From Amphiura filiformis (Eukaryota; Echinodermata; Ophiuroidea; Amphilepidida; Amphiuridae): DNA of 64,000 nt. Where the stretch lies: positions 10,663,701 through 10,727,700 of the forward strand of contig NC_092631.1 of assembly GCF_039555335.1 (NCBI RefSeq), given 5' to 3'. Within the stretch, counting starts at the first letter, position 1. Each line of letters begins with the position of its first letter. The translations under genes were made by a program, and so were the position numbers. Of the stretch, positions 23,278-35,200 are shown in pieces. The notes under the pieces were generated by a model. It was not told the DNA's origin. It did no database searches and worked only from the letters and a program-made list of their open reading frames with translations.

Positions 23278-24764
23278 CCTAACAAATTTATGACCGTGAA
23301 ACTTCAGGTTTTTTGGTATATGGGACATGTTGCAAATAACAAGACATTTTAACTTTATATTCACCCAGATCTGGTTCTGCAAACCACAATGAAATTGAAC
23401 CCCTGTTTTGACACAATATTACAAAACTATCATCTCTAATGCACCTAAACCAATACCCCTATACCATAGATTCTATGAAATGAAGTTTTAATTGGTTTAA
23501 TGTGAAGCAGTACAAAAAGAATTGCAAATGAGTTTGCTACCAATATGATGCCACAGCATGCTGCCCAGCCATCCATCCCCTGAATGCATATATGGTCAAG
23601 TCAGGTGGTTAATGGCACCTACAGGCACATGACACACTTGATGAACTGAAATTAAAAAGCAAACACAATATCATCAGTAAGTAAGTGAAGTATTCAAATA
23701 CATTTTATTTGTCTAAAGCAGAAGTTTCCAGAGATATGTGGTGGGTGGAGATAAGAACAACAAAAGATGTAACATGAAAATTTTTATATTTTGAGATGTG
23801 CAATTTGAAGATATATATGATCAATAAGAGGCTGCCGCTTGGTAATGAAGAAATCGTGCTTCTGAAAAGAGTTGGATAATTTGACAATCTACATAATAAA
23901 TTACCCCTATATGGTGTCACTGTAAAGAGCATTGTGAAAAGATCTGGTGATCAGTAGATTGCTCCTGAAATACAAAAGCCAACTGTTTATATTCTCAGAT
24001 TCATCAGAGAAAGGACAGAAGTTACCCCTGATTAAAATGTTCTCCTCTCCTTAAGCTTTCCCTGTGGATCTTTCATAGTGGTATCTATGCAGCAGGTATA
24101 ATACAAGTGATAAGTTTGTATAATGTACTTATGCATACTTTTTTTCTTAGTTTTTGCCGCAGGAATATATTACATGGCAATCTTTGAAGATTTACAATTC
24201 ACTCTGTATTTGGTCAACTTTAAGGGACTTGTGGCATGACACACAGCGCATGCCATCATAATTCATAAACCTTCAAGATCAAGTTTGCTGCCTAAACTAA
24301 TGTCTCTGAAGTTGAACCCCCAACAGTTAGTTTTACTATGGACTTAGTCTTGGCACTGCTGAACAAATTCCAAGTTACCCCACTGTTATCTGTTATATCA
24401 GTGCTCATGTAAATTATTGATGGTTTAAGTGGTTTTGTAGAATACAATGTAATGGTACTGCAAGCAATGAAATGCAACAATGACACTGCAAATATGTATC
24501 AGCATACATGTAAATTAGACACGGCAACAATACTGCTGCAAACATGTGTCAGCATACATTAGACCAAGCATATTAGCAATGTTATAACTTGATCAGTATA
24601 AAATATATAAAATTATAACATTGCAGATTATCATCTATATTTTTTTTTATTTGGAGATATTCTTGTAACTTCTCACCAAAAGTAACAAGAATAATTAATT
24701 CATATCCCATGTGCCATCTGATTTATGTTACACACAAAATTATATATAGAATACATTGATCAAC
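23278..24764. other. Non-coding stretch, no gene seen
   Basis: AT-rich intergenic DNA. A short sequence pair mentioning CAAATATGTATCAGCATACA is duplicated near 24489 and 24540. No exon supported. Confidence 0.4.
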
Positions 24765-25021
24765 TACTGTAAAAACTTGATAGTTAGCATATGTGCTTAC
24801 TATCGAGCGCAATAGAAAACATGAAATTGTACCAAAGCCTGGTGCTTTTCCAACTGAGCTAATGGGGTTGAGACACAAATTTGCAGGTTTACTTGTTCGT
24901 ATATAACTATGTGTATCGATGATTTGCTCAAAACCCTTTACACTTTTGTGAATGGGGCTCTTCATGTTTGCATGTTTTAAAAACGCTCAATACATATGCT
25001 AACTATCGAGTTTTTACAGTA
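24765..25021. mobile_element. 257-bp MITE with about 38-bp terminal repeats and a tRNA-like A box
   Basis: TACTGTAAAAACTTGATAGT from 24765 is the near-exact complement of the right end at 24984-25021 (ending GAGTTTTTACAGTA). On the minus strand, bases 24862-24841 read TTAGCTCAGTTGGAAAAGCA, a good Pol III A box as in tRNA genes. No B box follows. Confidence 0.75.
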
Positions 25022-25105
25022 TATCACTTTTCAAGTGGGTTACCTTTCAGCGTAGGACTAAAAACCTAACAATTCCCACCTACATGGTACTGATCAAAGC
25101 ATACT

Positions 25106-25322
25106 TGTGATGCGATCAAGCAAAATGAGTCTGATGTCGATCAAAATTTAAATTCAGTTTTCAATCTCATTAGATGAGCCATTTTCAGAGCTATATTTTG
25201 CTGAAAACTGCATCATAATATGCTCAGAATAATAAGATATAAAGAAAATTTAATACTATTATTGGTTATATCTCAAAATCAATATTCCCGACGTCCGACT
25301 CATTTTGCTTGATCGCATCACA
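25106..25322. mobile_element. 217-bp MITE, TGTGATGCGATC family, copy 1
   Basis: Perfect 26-bp inverted repeats at 25106-25131 and 25297-25322 begin TGTGATGCGATCAAGCAAAA. The interior is AT-rich. A second copy with the same ends lies at 33023-33268. Confidence 0.85.
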
Positions 25323-25577
25323 TTTGTGACCATCCAGCACAACTGAGCCCTGAAGTCGCCAATCATCATTTTTGAGATATTCAACTAAAATATTCTGCTT
25401 GAAATTAGCTTTAAAATGATGTATATCATGTCTATAGTACTTGACATTTAAGTAGTGAAAAATCAATAAAACAGTCAATAAATTCTTTGTTTCCTATTGT
25501 TTATTGTTAAGTTCAATGGAGCATATCTCAATAGTGGCACTGGCGACATGCAGGCTCAGTTGTGGAGGATGGTCACA
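25323..25577. mobile_element. Inverted-repeat element of about 255 bp abutting the MITE
   Basis: TTTGTGACCATCCAGCACAA (25323) and the following CTGAGCCCTGAAGTCGCCA pair imperfectly with 25541-25577. It directly abuts the preceding MITE, so the MITE may have inserted into its end. Confidence 0.6.
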
Positions 25578-25796
25578 TTTATCAAGTTCAGCCTGTATCT
25601 CAGGATTACTGCTGTCTAATGTTCTATAGATTGATCAACAACAAATAGGCAGGAATTATGAGGCTTTTGTTACTATGCTTCAAATATAGACCTTTTTGGT
25701 GCAACAATTGTCCTCTTTGTTTGTGAGTGTAGAATGAAGCAAAAATATGCATGAATCCACAATTGCCTACTTTATAGCTGATATATCACCAAGCAA

Positions 25797-26136
25797 GCCC
25801 ATTCAGTGATCCCAGTGAAATTGTAAAAAAAATAAAATTTTATATAAATTGGAAGTGAAGGATTAGTCATTGTAATTGTCATTAGGTATTTTTGAAATGA
25901 GACATTTATCCAGAAAGAAGAGAAAAACAGCATAAGCCTGTTCAAATACACAAAGCTAATTTATCTGCTTACAGTTTTACAGTTTCATGTCAAATGTCCT
26001 ATGTTGTCTTCAATACACAGCTTTCAGCTTAATAACTAGCAGGCTATGTTAGCACATCTATGGTACTAACAAAGGTGCAACAACCTGAATTTTAATTTTT
26101 ACAATTTTCTGAAGGAGCAAATCACTGAATAGGCCT
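25797..26136. mobile_element. 340-bp MITE related to the ends of the 53-58 kb composite
   Basis: The left end CCCATTCAGTGATCCCAG and right end GCAAATCACTGAATAGGCCT are inverted repeats. The right third (CTAGCAGGCTATGTTAGCAC onward) is clearly homologous to 57685-57790, and weaker homology extends back to about 57630. Confidence 0.7.
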
Positions 26137-26662
26137 GAACATTGATATCAATCTGTAATGTAACAAGGCCTACTAGATTGGTGCTGATCATAGCATCAGG
26201 TTATGGTGTGTGTTAGGTTAGTATTAGTGTTTGATAAGGGTTAGTGAGTAGGCAACAGCAGGTATTCTCAGTAACATTCTGTAACTTAAAAATATATGTG
26301 ACACAAACGGAAAAGGGAGACAAGTGCCTCCAGGAGCATTTAAATAGCCTTTGGTGTGGTTAATGTAGTCGGCCAATGTCCAGATTGATTACTGGGAAAC
26401 TTATGTGTTAAAAGAGTGTCAGAATTTTCCGAGACTCTGTGGAATGGCGACTGCCCAGTCTTTTCCAAACTTTTGACCACATGTATTGTTGATCACAAAT
26501 TTTTAGAACATCAAAGCGTGACCCTGCATAACAGCATGCCTTAAACATGCACACCAATAGGAAGTCGACCAAAGTCACTCGCGAATATTTTCATGAGTAC
26601 GACACAATATGAACAGTAAGTTTTTCAGTCATCACTTCAAGCATAATTCAAATACATGAACA
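26137..26662. other. Non-coding stretch, no gene seen
   Basis: No supported feature. Confidence 0.4.
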
Positions 26663-27487
26663 GATGTACTACCTATTCCAGAAAAATACAGAACTAATTT
26701 TTTGGGATTAAAAAATATTATCCTGTTTTGCTAAATGAAACATAGCTAAATCCTAATCCTTTAGTTGGTTCTAACTAGCAATAAAAGTCAAATTTTAATA
26801 TTTGGCCAATTTTTGAAGATAAGGGCCAAAAACATGCATTTTAGGGAGTTTTTCGTATGCTGTAACAATCAAGCCAAAAGACTTATTTCAGTTTATGCAT
26901 TCTAATTTTTGGAAAAGACATGTTTCTTTCTTATAAGCAACCATTTAATTAAAGTAACACAAAAAAGTGAAAATGTGACACAATCTGTTCCATGGGGGCC
27001 AAAGGAGGCATTTTTGAAAATTGATTTACTATAATTATTACCTTATACAAACATTACACTAGAATATAATGAAAACACCTTCAGGTCTAACATACTTGGT
27101 TATTAAGTTCTGAACAATGAAATACATGAAAAATTGTTTTTTACTCCATATTTTTGCCTTTATCTCAGTTTGCCGCCTTTGGCCCCCATGGACCAGATTG
27201 TGTCACAAATTAGAGCAAAATTTTGGCATATACTCAAGATGTTGAATGCTCAGACTTGTTCCAAGTCTTTGATTTTTGTGACTCGATTGTCAGAAAACAT
27301 GTTGAAACTGCATGTTTTTGGCTCTTTTTTCAAGAAATTAGTAAAATATTGAACTTTTTCTTTTATCTCCAGTTAGGACTAAATGAATTATTAGGATTGA
27401 GCTATGTTTCATTTGACAGAACTTGATAATATTTTTTTAATCCCCAAAAAATAGTGCTGTATTTTTCTGGAATGGGGGAGTAGATGC
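26663..27487. mobile_element. 825-bp foldback element with arms over 300 bp
   Basis: The left arm (26663-27011) and right arm (27173-27487) are diverged reverse complements. Matching landmarks are TTCCAGAAAAATACAG, AAATGAAACATAGCT, and at the inner ends CCATGGGGGCCAAAGG against CCTTTGGCCCCCATGG. The spacer is about 160 bp and non-coding. Confidence 0.8.
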
Positions 27488-27499
27488 TAAAGGATTTAG

Positions 27500-27732
27500 T
27501 ATAGATGAGTTGACAACAAAGGCAAGGGACTGGTATATCTGTATGCTTGAGTGAACCCCATGCAACCACTATACTGTTCAATAGTCTTATTGTGATGTGG
27601 TGAGAGTTTTAAAAACATGAGCCCTGTACAAAATATGATGCACGCACATACTGTCAGGCAAAAAACAATGGAAATTGTGATGATTCGTGCGCATACTGCC
27701 AGGCATTGACGTCAGAAGTCAACTCATCTATA
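27500..27732. mobile_element. Possible 233-bp MITE
   Basis: TATAGATGAGTTGAC at 27500-27514 is perfectly mirrored by GTCAACTCATCTATA at 27718-27732. No coding content. Confidence 0.5.
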
Positions 27733-29202
27733 GGTTAATGGGTATGCGCAGTGCTCAAGCAGGTGGACAGGGCTCCAGTGCTTTACGCTGGTGGTAAAAA
27801 TTTGCAAACAAAGTGCAAACACAATAAAAGTAGATAGATTTCGAGCCAGGTATACCAACTTGGTGTGGGGCATAAGACAAAGACAAAATAAAAACTAATG
27901 CAGTGTGTAAACCATGATGGTGTACACTGTTGCTGCACTAGTAAAAATCCAAAACCACAGGGATAGTAGATAAAATTAAACAACAAAAAAACAACCAACA
28001 TTTTGAGCAGATAAACTGCCCTTCCTCAGGGACAAACAACAAAAATATATATACAAAGTTAAACAAAAAACAACCCAACACTTTGAGCAGATATCATATA
28101 TTTATGTTGTTTGTCCCAGAGGTTGTTTTAAGTGCCCATCTGCCTGTCTAAATGACCCTGAAAACATAAACCAGGAGACCTCTGCACCTTTTGGGGCTCA
28201 GTCAGTTCAAAGAGCTATTGACTTATTAGTCTTGTTTTGAATTTTACAGAATTTATTCAAACATTATTTTTAGAATTTAGCTTATGTCACAGGTATTACG
28301 TCTGCCTGTCCAAAGGAGCAAACTGCTCTTCCAAAATGACAAGTGGTCGGGTGGCTAGTTAAGAGCCTGACTGTGATGCATGTTGTAAAGGCCACATCAA
28401 GATTATGACAATGGTTTGAATGTTCTCATCTACTGTGTTAATCAAAGCACATTATACAAATTTCCCTTATCAAAGATTGCTTGTCTGAATGTGATACAAT
28501 TAAAGCAGCATGTTTCAACACTGGATGACTAGGTGACGAAAAGAGAAGATAAAAATAAAAATAATGAATATCAAAAACAAAAAAAAAGAAAGACGTTTTG
28601 GACAGGCAATAGACATCTTGCACATCCCTTTGTGTATTCTTCTTTGTCAAAATAACATGATAAAACTAGTGTTGCACTGTGCCACTAGGGGTGTGGGGGG
28701 GTGTGTAGGGGTGTGTGTGCATGTAAAGGGGGGATATTACACACTCATGACACTATACAGTATTTGTTGTTTAGACTTGTTGCTAATATCAGTAAAGGCA
28801 CAAGTACGAAGGGTTTTTTATCCTAGGGAAAAGTGAATTTGATTTCAAAAATATATATTTTGTGTACGTATTTCCTTTTTACTACATGATCAGGGGATAC
28901 TGATGGGAAATGCCTGTGGGAGGGAGAAAGGCTTAATGCCCAGATTTCTCTTAAAATTGGACAATTAAGTTTCTAGAATACCTGTGCCACCTGTAAGGTT
29001 AGGTTTACGAGGTTAGGTTTAATTTAACAGGTTATGGTTGGGTTTATAATCACTATTCTTAAGTTACTCCCAAACTAATACTACAGATTTGATGTTCCTT
29101 TACAGCCGCAGAGAAATGTGCAAGTTGTGTATAAAAATGTCTCTTCAAAAATTTATAACTGACAGACATACATGTTGTATAATATGGGTCGGCAGGTGGG
29201 TG
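27733..29202. other. Region downstream of sorcin; probable 3' UTR plus repeats
   Basis: On the minus strand this follows the sorcin stop codon. A minus-strand AATAAA occurs near 28252, which would give a 3' UTR of about 950 bases (inference). A phrase ending TTTGAGCAGATA is repeated near 28000 and 28080 with GGGACAAACAAC and its complement nearby, suggesting a small foldback. A GGGGTGTGT-rich low-complexity block lies at 28688-28720. Confidence 0.4.
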
Positions 29203-29229
29203 CTATATGGACATCACACAACGGATAAA
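29203..29229 (-). CDS. SRI: Sorcin exon 8 (last)
   Basis: Acceptor CATCTTACAG precedes it. It encodes FIRCVMSI and a TAG stop. The last eight residues match the sorcin C-terminus closely, which fixes the gene identity and its end. Confidence 0.88.
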   Translation of the reverse strand, partial: FIRCVMSI

Positions 29230-32200
29230 CTGTAAGATGAGAGGAATAAAACAAATAGAAAATATCAAGTATGAGATTGTGTCACTTGAGATTATCTGCC
29301 TTGCACAAACAAAAAGATGAAAGAACTACAACTTAAAATATATCTATATATAAGTTCACTCTGAAAAACAAAATCACTTATCATCAAAATTGTGGCGGTA
29401 CGGCTCAAATTGCAAGTTTGAGCCCCGGTGGCGCCATTGTGTTGTGCACTTCAATTAGGCATTTTACCGCACTTGCCTCTTTCCCCAGGGGTGAAATGGG
29501 GAACTGTAATGAATATTGTCCATTCAGCACTGCCCAAAGGTATGAGCATGCCTTGGGCATTGTATGGCAGCTGACATATTAACAACAGCAGAATCAATTT
29601 AAAGCGCTTTGATACATGTGAAAAGCATTGTAAATGTCAACATTTTATTAAAATCACAAATAATGATGTTGCTAGAGTGACCACTCTTTCCGAAGCCCAT
29701 GGATTTTTTTTATAATAGTTATAGCAGTTTAGTTCAGCACCATTTTGATCCCTTGCTGCAATGCTCCATTTTGCATTAAGTTCAAATAAGCATTATTCAG
29801 ATGAAAAGTTTTATGAATTGCTTTTAAGGCAAAGAAAGTTTTCGTGAAATTTGTTCGTTAAAAAAAAAAGAAGTTTTTGATCTCCTGGTAGAGAAGCTGT
29901 TCTCTGCTCCTATCTTTCTGATATAACCATGAATATTTTGACCATATGGTGACATGATCTAAACCAATCAGATTTAAGTCAGCAACAATTGAGACATAAG
30001 CAATAATAAAGGCAAAAATACAATAAAAACATACAAAATTAACATATTATACCATTTTCACCCCGATTTGCCAGTGACGTCAACTCATTGATGCAGCTGT
30101 TTCGCCTGCACATCTATGCGGCATCTTCAAGCACATGTATGTGTATGCCAGTGCTTAGAGCGAACTCTAGCGATTTGAAGCTGCGCCCAATGATATGCTC
30201 ACTGACGACACAGCCACATCAGGGTTAATAATGGTATAGAAGTTCTTAACTTTGCATTCAAGTATACCAAGGATGTGGGATTTCAACAGCAGCGGCATAA
30301 TTACTGAGAAAGTTAAAATTGGTAATAACTAAATTTTCCCATTCCCAATTTTGGTGATCCTGACTTTTAGACCACCCTCGCTAATTAAGGACTAAATTTT
30401 TACTTTTGCATCAAGGTTTAGTTTTGCATCATGTAATGATCTCCTTCACTTGTGTACTTGCGTAATATTTGTTTGTGTGTATTGTATACCACGACTGCTA
30501 GAACATTAGACCCAGCTTTAACCACCATTTATCAGTGGGAGCTGGTAGCCTAATGGATAAGGCGTCCGTCTAGAGATCAGAAGGTCGTGGGTTTGATTCC
30601 CATGCCGGCACATTCCCTTGCTTTTGTTGGGTTGTGTGCCGGTCGGGATTTGTGTTTATTTGTTGTCATGTTTAATTGGGTTGGTAAACTGTTCATTCTT
30701 TCTTATTAAATATATTCAGTTTCCTCTTGTAGCGAGCAATCGTTCCCCATTGTGTTTATTTGTTCTTGTGCAGGATGCGTTTCCCCTTCACCTACTTTAC
30801 TTTGCATCATGGTTAAAAAGTTGCCAAACACTTTGGACTGGAGGTTTAATGTATTGGAAGGAGAGCAGGGCTTCGATAATGAGGAAAATTATGGGGTAAA
30901 AAACAAGGTCAAAACAAGATTTTGAAAACAAGTGAAAATGGCCATTTTTCTAGGGAGTTTTTGTCTTGAAAAATAGTTTTAAAATAATCAAAATAGCATG
31001 GAACGTACTTATCAAATTAGCATCACTTCCAACACATTAAAAGATGATCAAATGAGTGAAAAGTTGCAGAAAGTTTGAGAAATATAAGCATTTTCTAAGA
31101 AAAATACATCACATTTTTTGAGAAATGCGCCATCTTGAATAAATGCAGAACTGTGTCACGCAGTAAAAAGATGTCAAACGCGCTTGAAAATGCATGATTC
31201 GCTGGCGTATATTACCGGCAAAACGTGTGTACATCATGCGCTCGTGCTACGCGAAAGCTTCGGAGATGGTATCACCGGTTTTGCATCAAACTCTTTCACG
31301 TCAAAAATAGACACAAAAACATGAATTTTGGAACAAAATAAAGCTTGTCCAATGGAATAAAAGGTATGCTTGTACAGTTTAAGAAACTTGCAAAAGTTTA
31401 ATTTGATAAATTAGTCATTTTAACCTTTTAGAGCTCGGGTGGTCTAAAAGTCAGGATCGCCCCAATTTTGGTCTGAGTGGGTCACATAATGTCACATATA
31501 TAATGCCTACTTACATCATCATATTGGAAATTTGCAAACCCATTCCTCTGTGTATCTCTACCTTGAAAAACAGCTGAAAGAAGAAAGCACAAAAATAAAA
31601 GAAACATTAATTTGAATAACAGTGAACAGGCCACTGATGTTGTCAACTTCATGAGTAATATTATATTCTATAAAAGAAGTCACTGCTAACTGTCCCAGTT
31701 TACTTGTGCAAACCACTGAGTCTGAAAGCCAATACTGGGTGAGAAAATTATTCTAAATGTTAGCTGATTGGAGGGCTGATGAAGAAACATCTGCACTTTT
31801 GTATTGTTTATTTAATACTTAGAATATTATTTTTTGCTGATCTGAACAGGAACCGAAAGAACCCCGGCCCGTTAAAACTTGGCTATAACTCATCCCAACA
31901 CAACCCGACCCGTCGATACATATTCCTTGATCCGTCCCGACCACAGATTTTGAACATTTATCAAACTGGATCTGCTGTCGGTCTGTGTTATTTCAAATTT
32001 GTTGGTTGTTAGTCCATATGAAGTCACACTGACTTGACTACTTCCTTAATGATACTCTAGCTCAGATGCAGCAGTCAATGCCAGTAAGATTGATCCACAT
32101 GAAGTCACATTGATATGTTTATGACTTGACTACCTTGATTTACTTGTTACTGATCTCAGACACAAAGGTCATTGTCATTACACTACAAGATTCTTATTCT

Positions 32201-35200
32201 TGGTGCACAAGAAGTACCTACATAGTACCAATGCTGTTACTGCACAGGACCCACCAGCAGTGGTACTGCACTGGTACTACACTGGTACTGCACAGTACCA
32301 GCAAATACCTTGGCGATGGTGTACATGTGCAGACAGGCCCAATAGGAATCTTGTAGTGTTAGATTAATCCATAAGAATTCACACTGATATGTTGGTGACT
32401 TGACAACTTACATGTTAATGCTCTCAGGCGCACCACACAAGCAACAAAATCATCAAAGGCAATCCTGCCTCCTTTCTCATATCGCTTGACAAGAACAGTC
32501 AGGGCACCAGGTGAAAGGTTGTACCCTAAACAGAAAATCACAAAATGGTTGAACCAGACGTTAATTGGACAAAACAGTTTGACAAACTGCATAAGCTTAC
32601 TGACCTAATCTACATGTATGTTTGGAGCTAGAAAAAAAGACAATTCTAATTAGTTTCAAAAATACATTTCTACAACAATAACTTCCAATATTTTCACTGC
32701 TTGAAGCTACCATATTCTGAGATGGTAAATTAAACTTTTCTTCTTGCTATAATACATAGTATCAGTATAAATGCACATCTGGACCCAATATGTCAAGTCA
32801 TGTTTGAACAGTATTATTAGTCATGCATGTCAGTGCTGATATGTATGCTGTCTAGCAAAACTTCTTAGATCCTGCCATATTTTATGTGTACTAGTAGATC
32901 AAGCCATATTTTGTGTTTTCTATACTAACTTTATAATAATTGTAAAACATTTTAACTCGTAGGCCTACATGTATGAATCACCAGGACTCTATAAATAATA
33001 ATTTGTCCTGTCTTAACCAATGTGTGATGCGATCAAGCAAAATCAGTCGAAACTCGGAAATATTGAATTTTCAATTTCTTATAGGATAGTAAAATACATT
33101 TACGAAGCTACATTTTGTAGAAAACTCAACTGAAATTGAACAACCCATCCAAAGATATGAGCAATTAAAGAGTTTCCAAAACAAGAGGAAACAAAAGGAA
33201 ATATTTCCTTTGTTTGGCTCAAAATCAATATTTCCGAGTTCCGACTGATTTTGCTTGATCGCATCACATCGAAGCAGCATCGACGGTCGATCCAAAGATC
33301 GAACATATTTGTTTCTGGTGCCTAATTTTCAATTTTTCAATTTATTTCACCGAAAATACATAACATGATAAATATACAAAACAGTTCATTGGTAGGAAAA
33401 CCAAAAGAGAGCAAAGCTCGTTATAAGTGATATATAGGCACGGTTTCGCTGGCCAGCGAAGCCCAAGACCTGTGGCAAGGTGTCGCCGACCCAGTGCTTG
33501 GCATGCGAGGGGTCTCGGGTTCGAATCCCACCCAGAGCAAACAAGTTCTTTCTTTCTTTTCTCTCTTTATTCCTTCCTTCTTTCCCTTCCCATCGCGAAA
33601 AAGCCCTGAGGGGGTTAGGGTTAGGTTACCACTATCGAAACTCAGTATAGGCTCAATTAACCCTAACAGGGGGTTAGGGTTAATGCATGAATTTTGATGC
33701 ATGTTTCATATAAACAACAGAACAAGTCAAATTATGTCTAGTCAAAATAAGGTATCTACCAGGGTTTTCTTTAAGCATTTTGTTGAAGGAGTATTTTCAA
33801 ATTTTTTGGACCCTTTCAATTGTGAATTTTTCTTCTGAAGGGGTCCAAAACATTGCCCAAAAGGTATTTTTATAATATTATTTTGAAGACATTTTTAACA
33901 ATGTGTTTGTTTTGGAGCAGTGGCGGATCTAGACCAGTCAGAAGGGGGGTCCAATTTTAGAAGAAAATAATATAATGTAAAAAATTTCCACTGAGAAGTA
34001 AGAAACTTTTGCAAAATGAAGACCTAATTTAAGCGATTTGGTGGACCATTTTGGCACTATTAATGTGTACAATTTTTTAGTCTAAAAAATCCAAAAAATT
34101 GTCAAATGAGCAGTCCACAAAGCCTCTCGTGGACAGTCGGCAAGTTTTCTCCATTATGGTAGGCCTATAAATTGTGTTAAACATAAATTGGCAAATGTCA
34201 AAAGCAGAAGTGAAAGTGGCCATTTGTTTATCCACTACGCAGGGGGATGTCCCCCCTCAGAACTTGGAAAATTGTGCAAAATGAAGACCTAATTGAAGTG
34301 ATTGGTGGACTATTTTGGCACTATTACTGTGTAAAATGTAAGATTGAACAGTTGAAAAAGCCGAAAATTTGTGAAATGACGGTCCATGAAGCCTTTCGTT
34401 AGGCATGTTTTCCCTATTATTGTAGGCCTATAAATTGTGTTAAACATCATGAACATAGGGCCTAAATTGGTAAATGTCGAAAACAGAAGCGAAAATGACC
34501 ACTTGTTTATCCACTATGCAGGAGGGTGTCTGAGGAGGATGTTCCCCCCTGAGAGAGAATGAAGGTCCAATTGAAGCCATTTGGTGTATCATTTTTTGCA
34601 CTATTGAAATCATTGCTTTAAACAGAAAAAAGGACCTGAACTCAATTTGCAAAATTTCAAATGCTACACAGGTCCACTGACACTATATAAGTCTTGAAAC
34701 TCGCAATTACTAAAACATGCATGGATCGATGCTGACAAAATGTGATGGGCCCTGCACATTGGGAGTAGGTCCTAAATAAATGCCAAAAGCCATATATAAA
34801 TGCACAATATCGGGTATTTCCCTATTCAAATCTTGCAATATTTGAACACATACATTTTCAAGATTTTGTACGCGTTTGACTTTGGATTTGAAGGGGTCCG
34901 CAAAGTGTCTGAACACGTAAATACACATGTTTTGTGCGTTAAAGTAAACCCTGGTATCTACTAAAGAGATTAGACCCAAGGAGTATTGACTCTGTCATGT
35001 TTGTGTGTTGCTCATGAAGGTGAAATAGTGTACCTCCAGATTCTTTGATTTAAAGTTAATGCTTGTTTGCATCGTGCAAGGAATTCTAAGTACTACACGT
35101 GCAAGAGCCTCGGGGGCCCATGGACAAGGAGCAGTGCAGGGCCCTTTTAAAATCTCCTTTAGCAGCTCTCATTTCATTTTTGCTCTTGCTCGGGGGCCCC

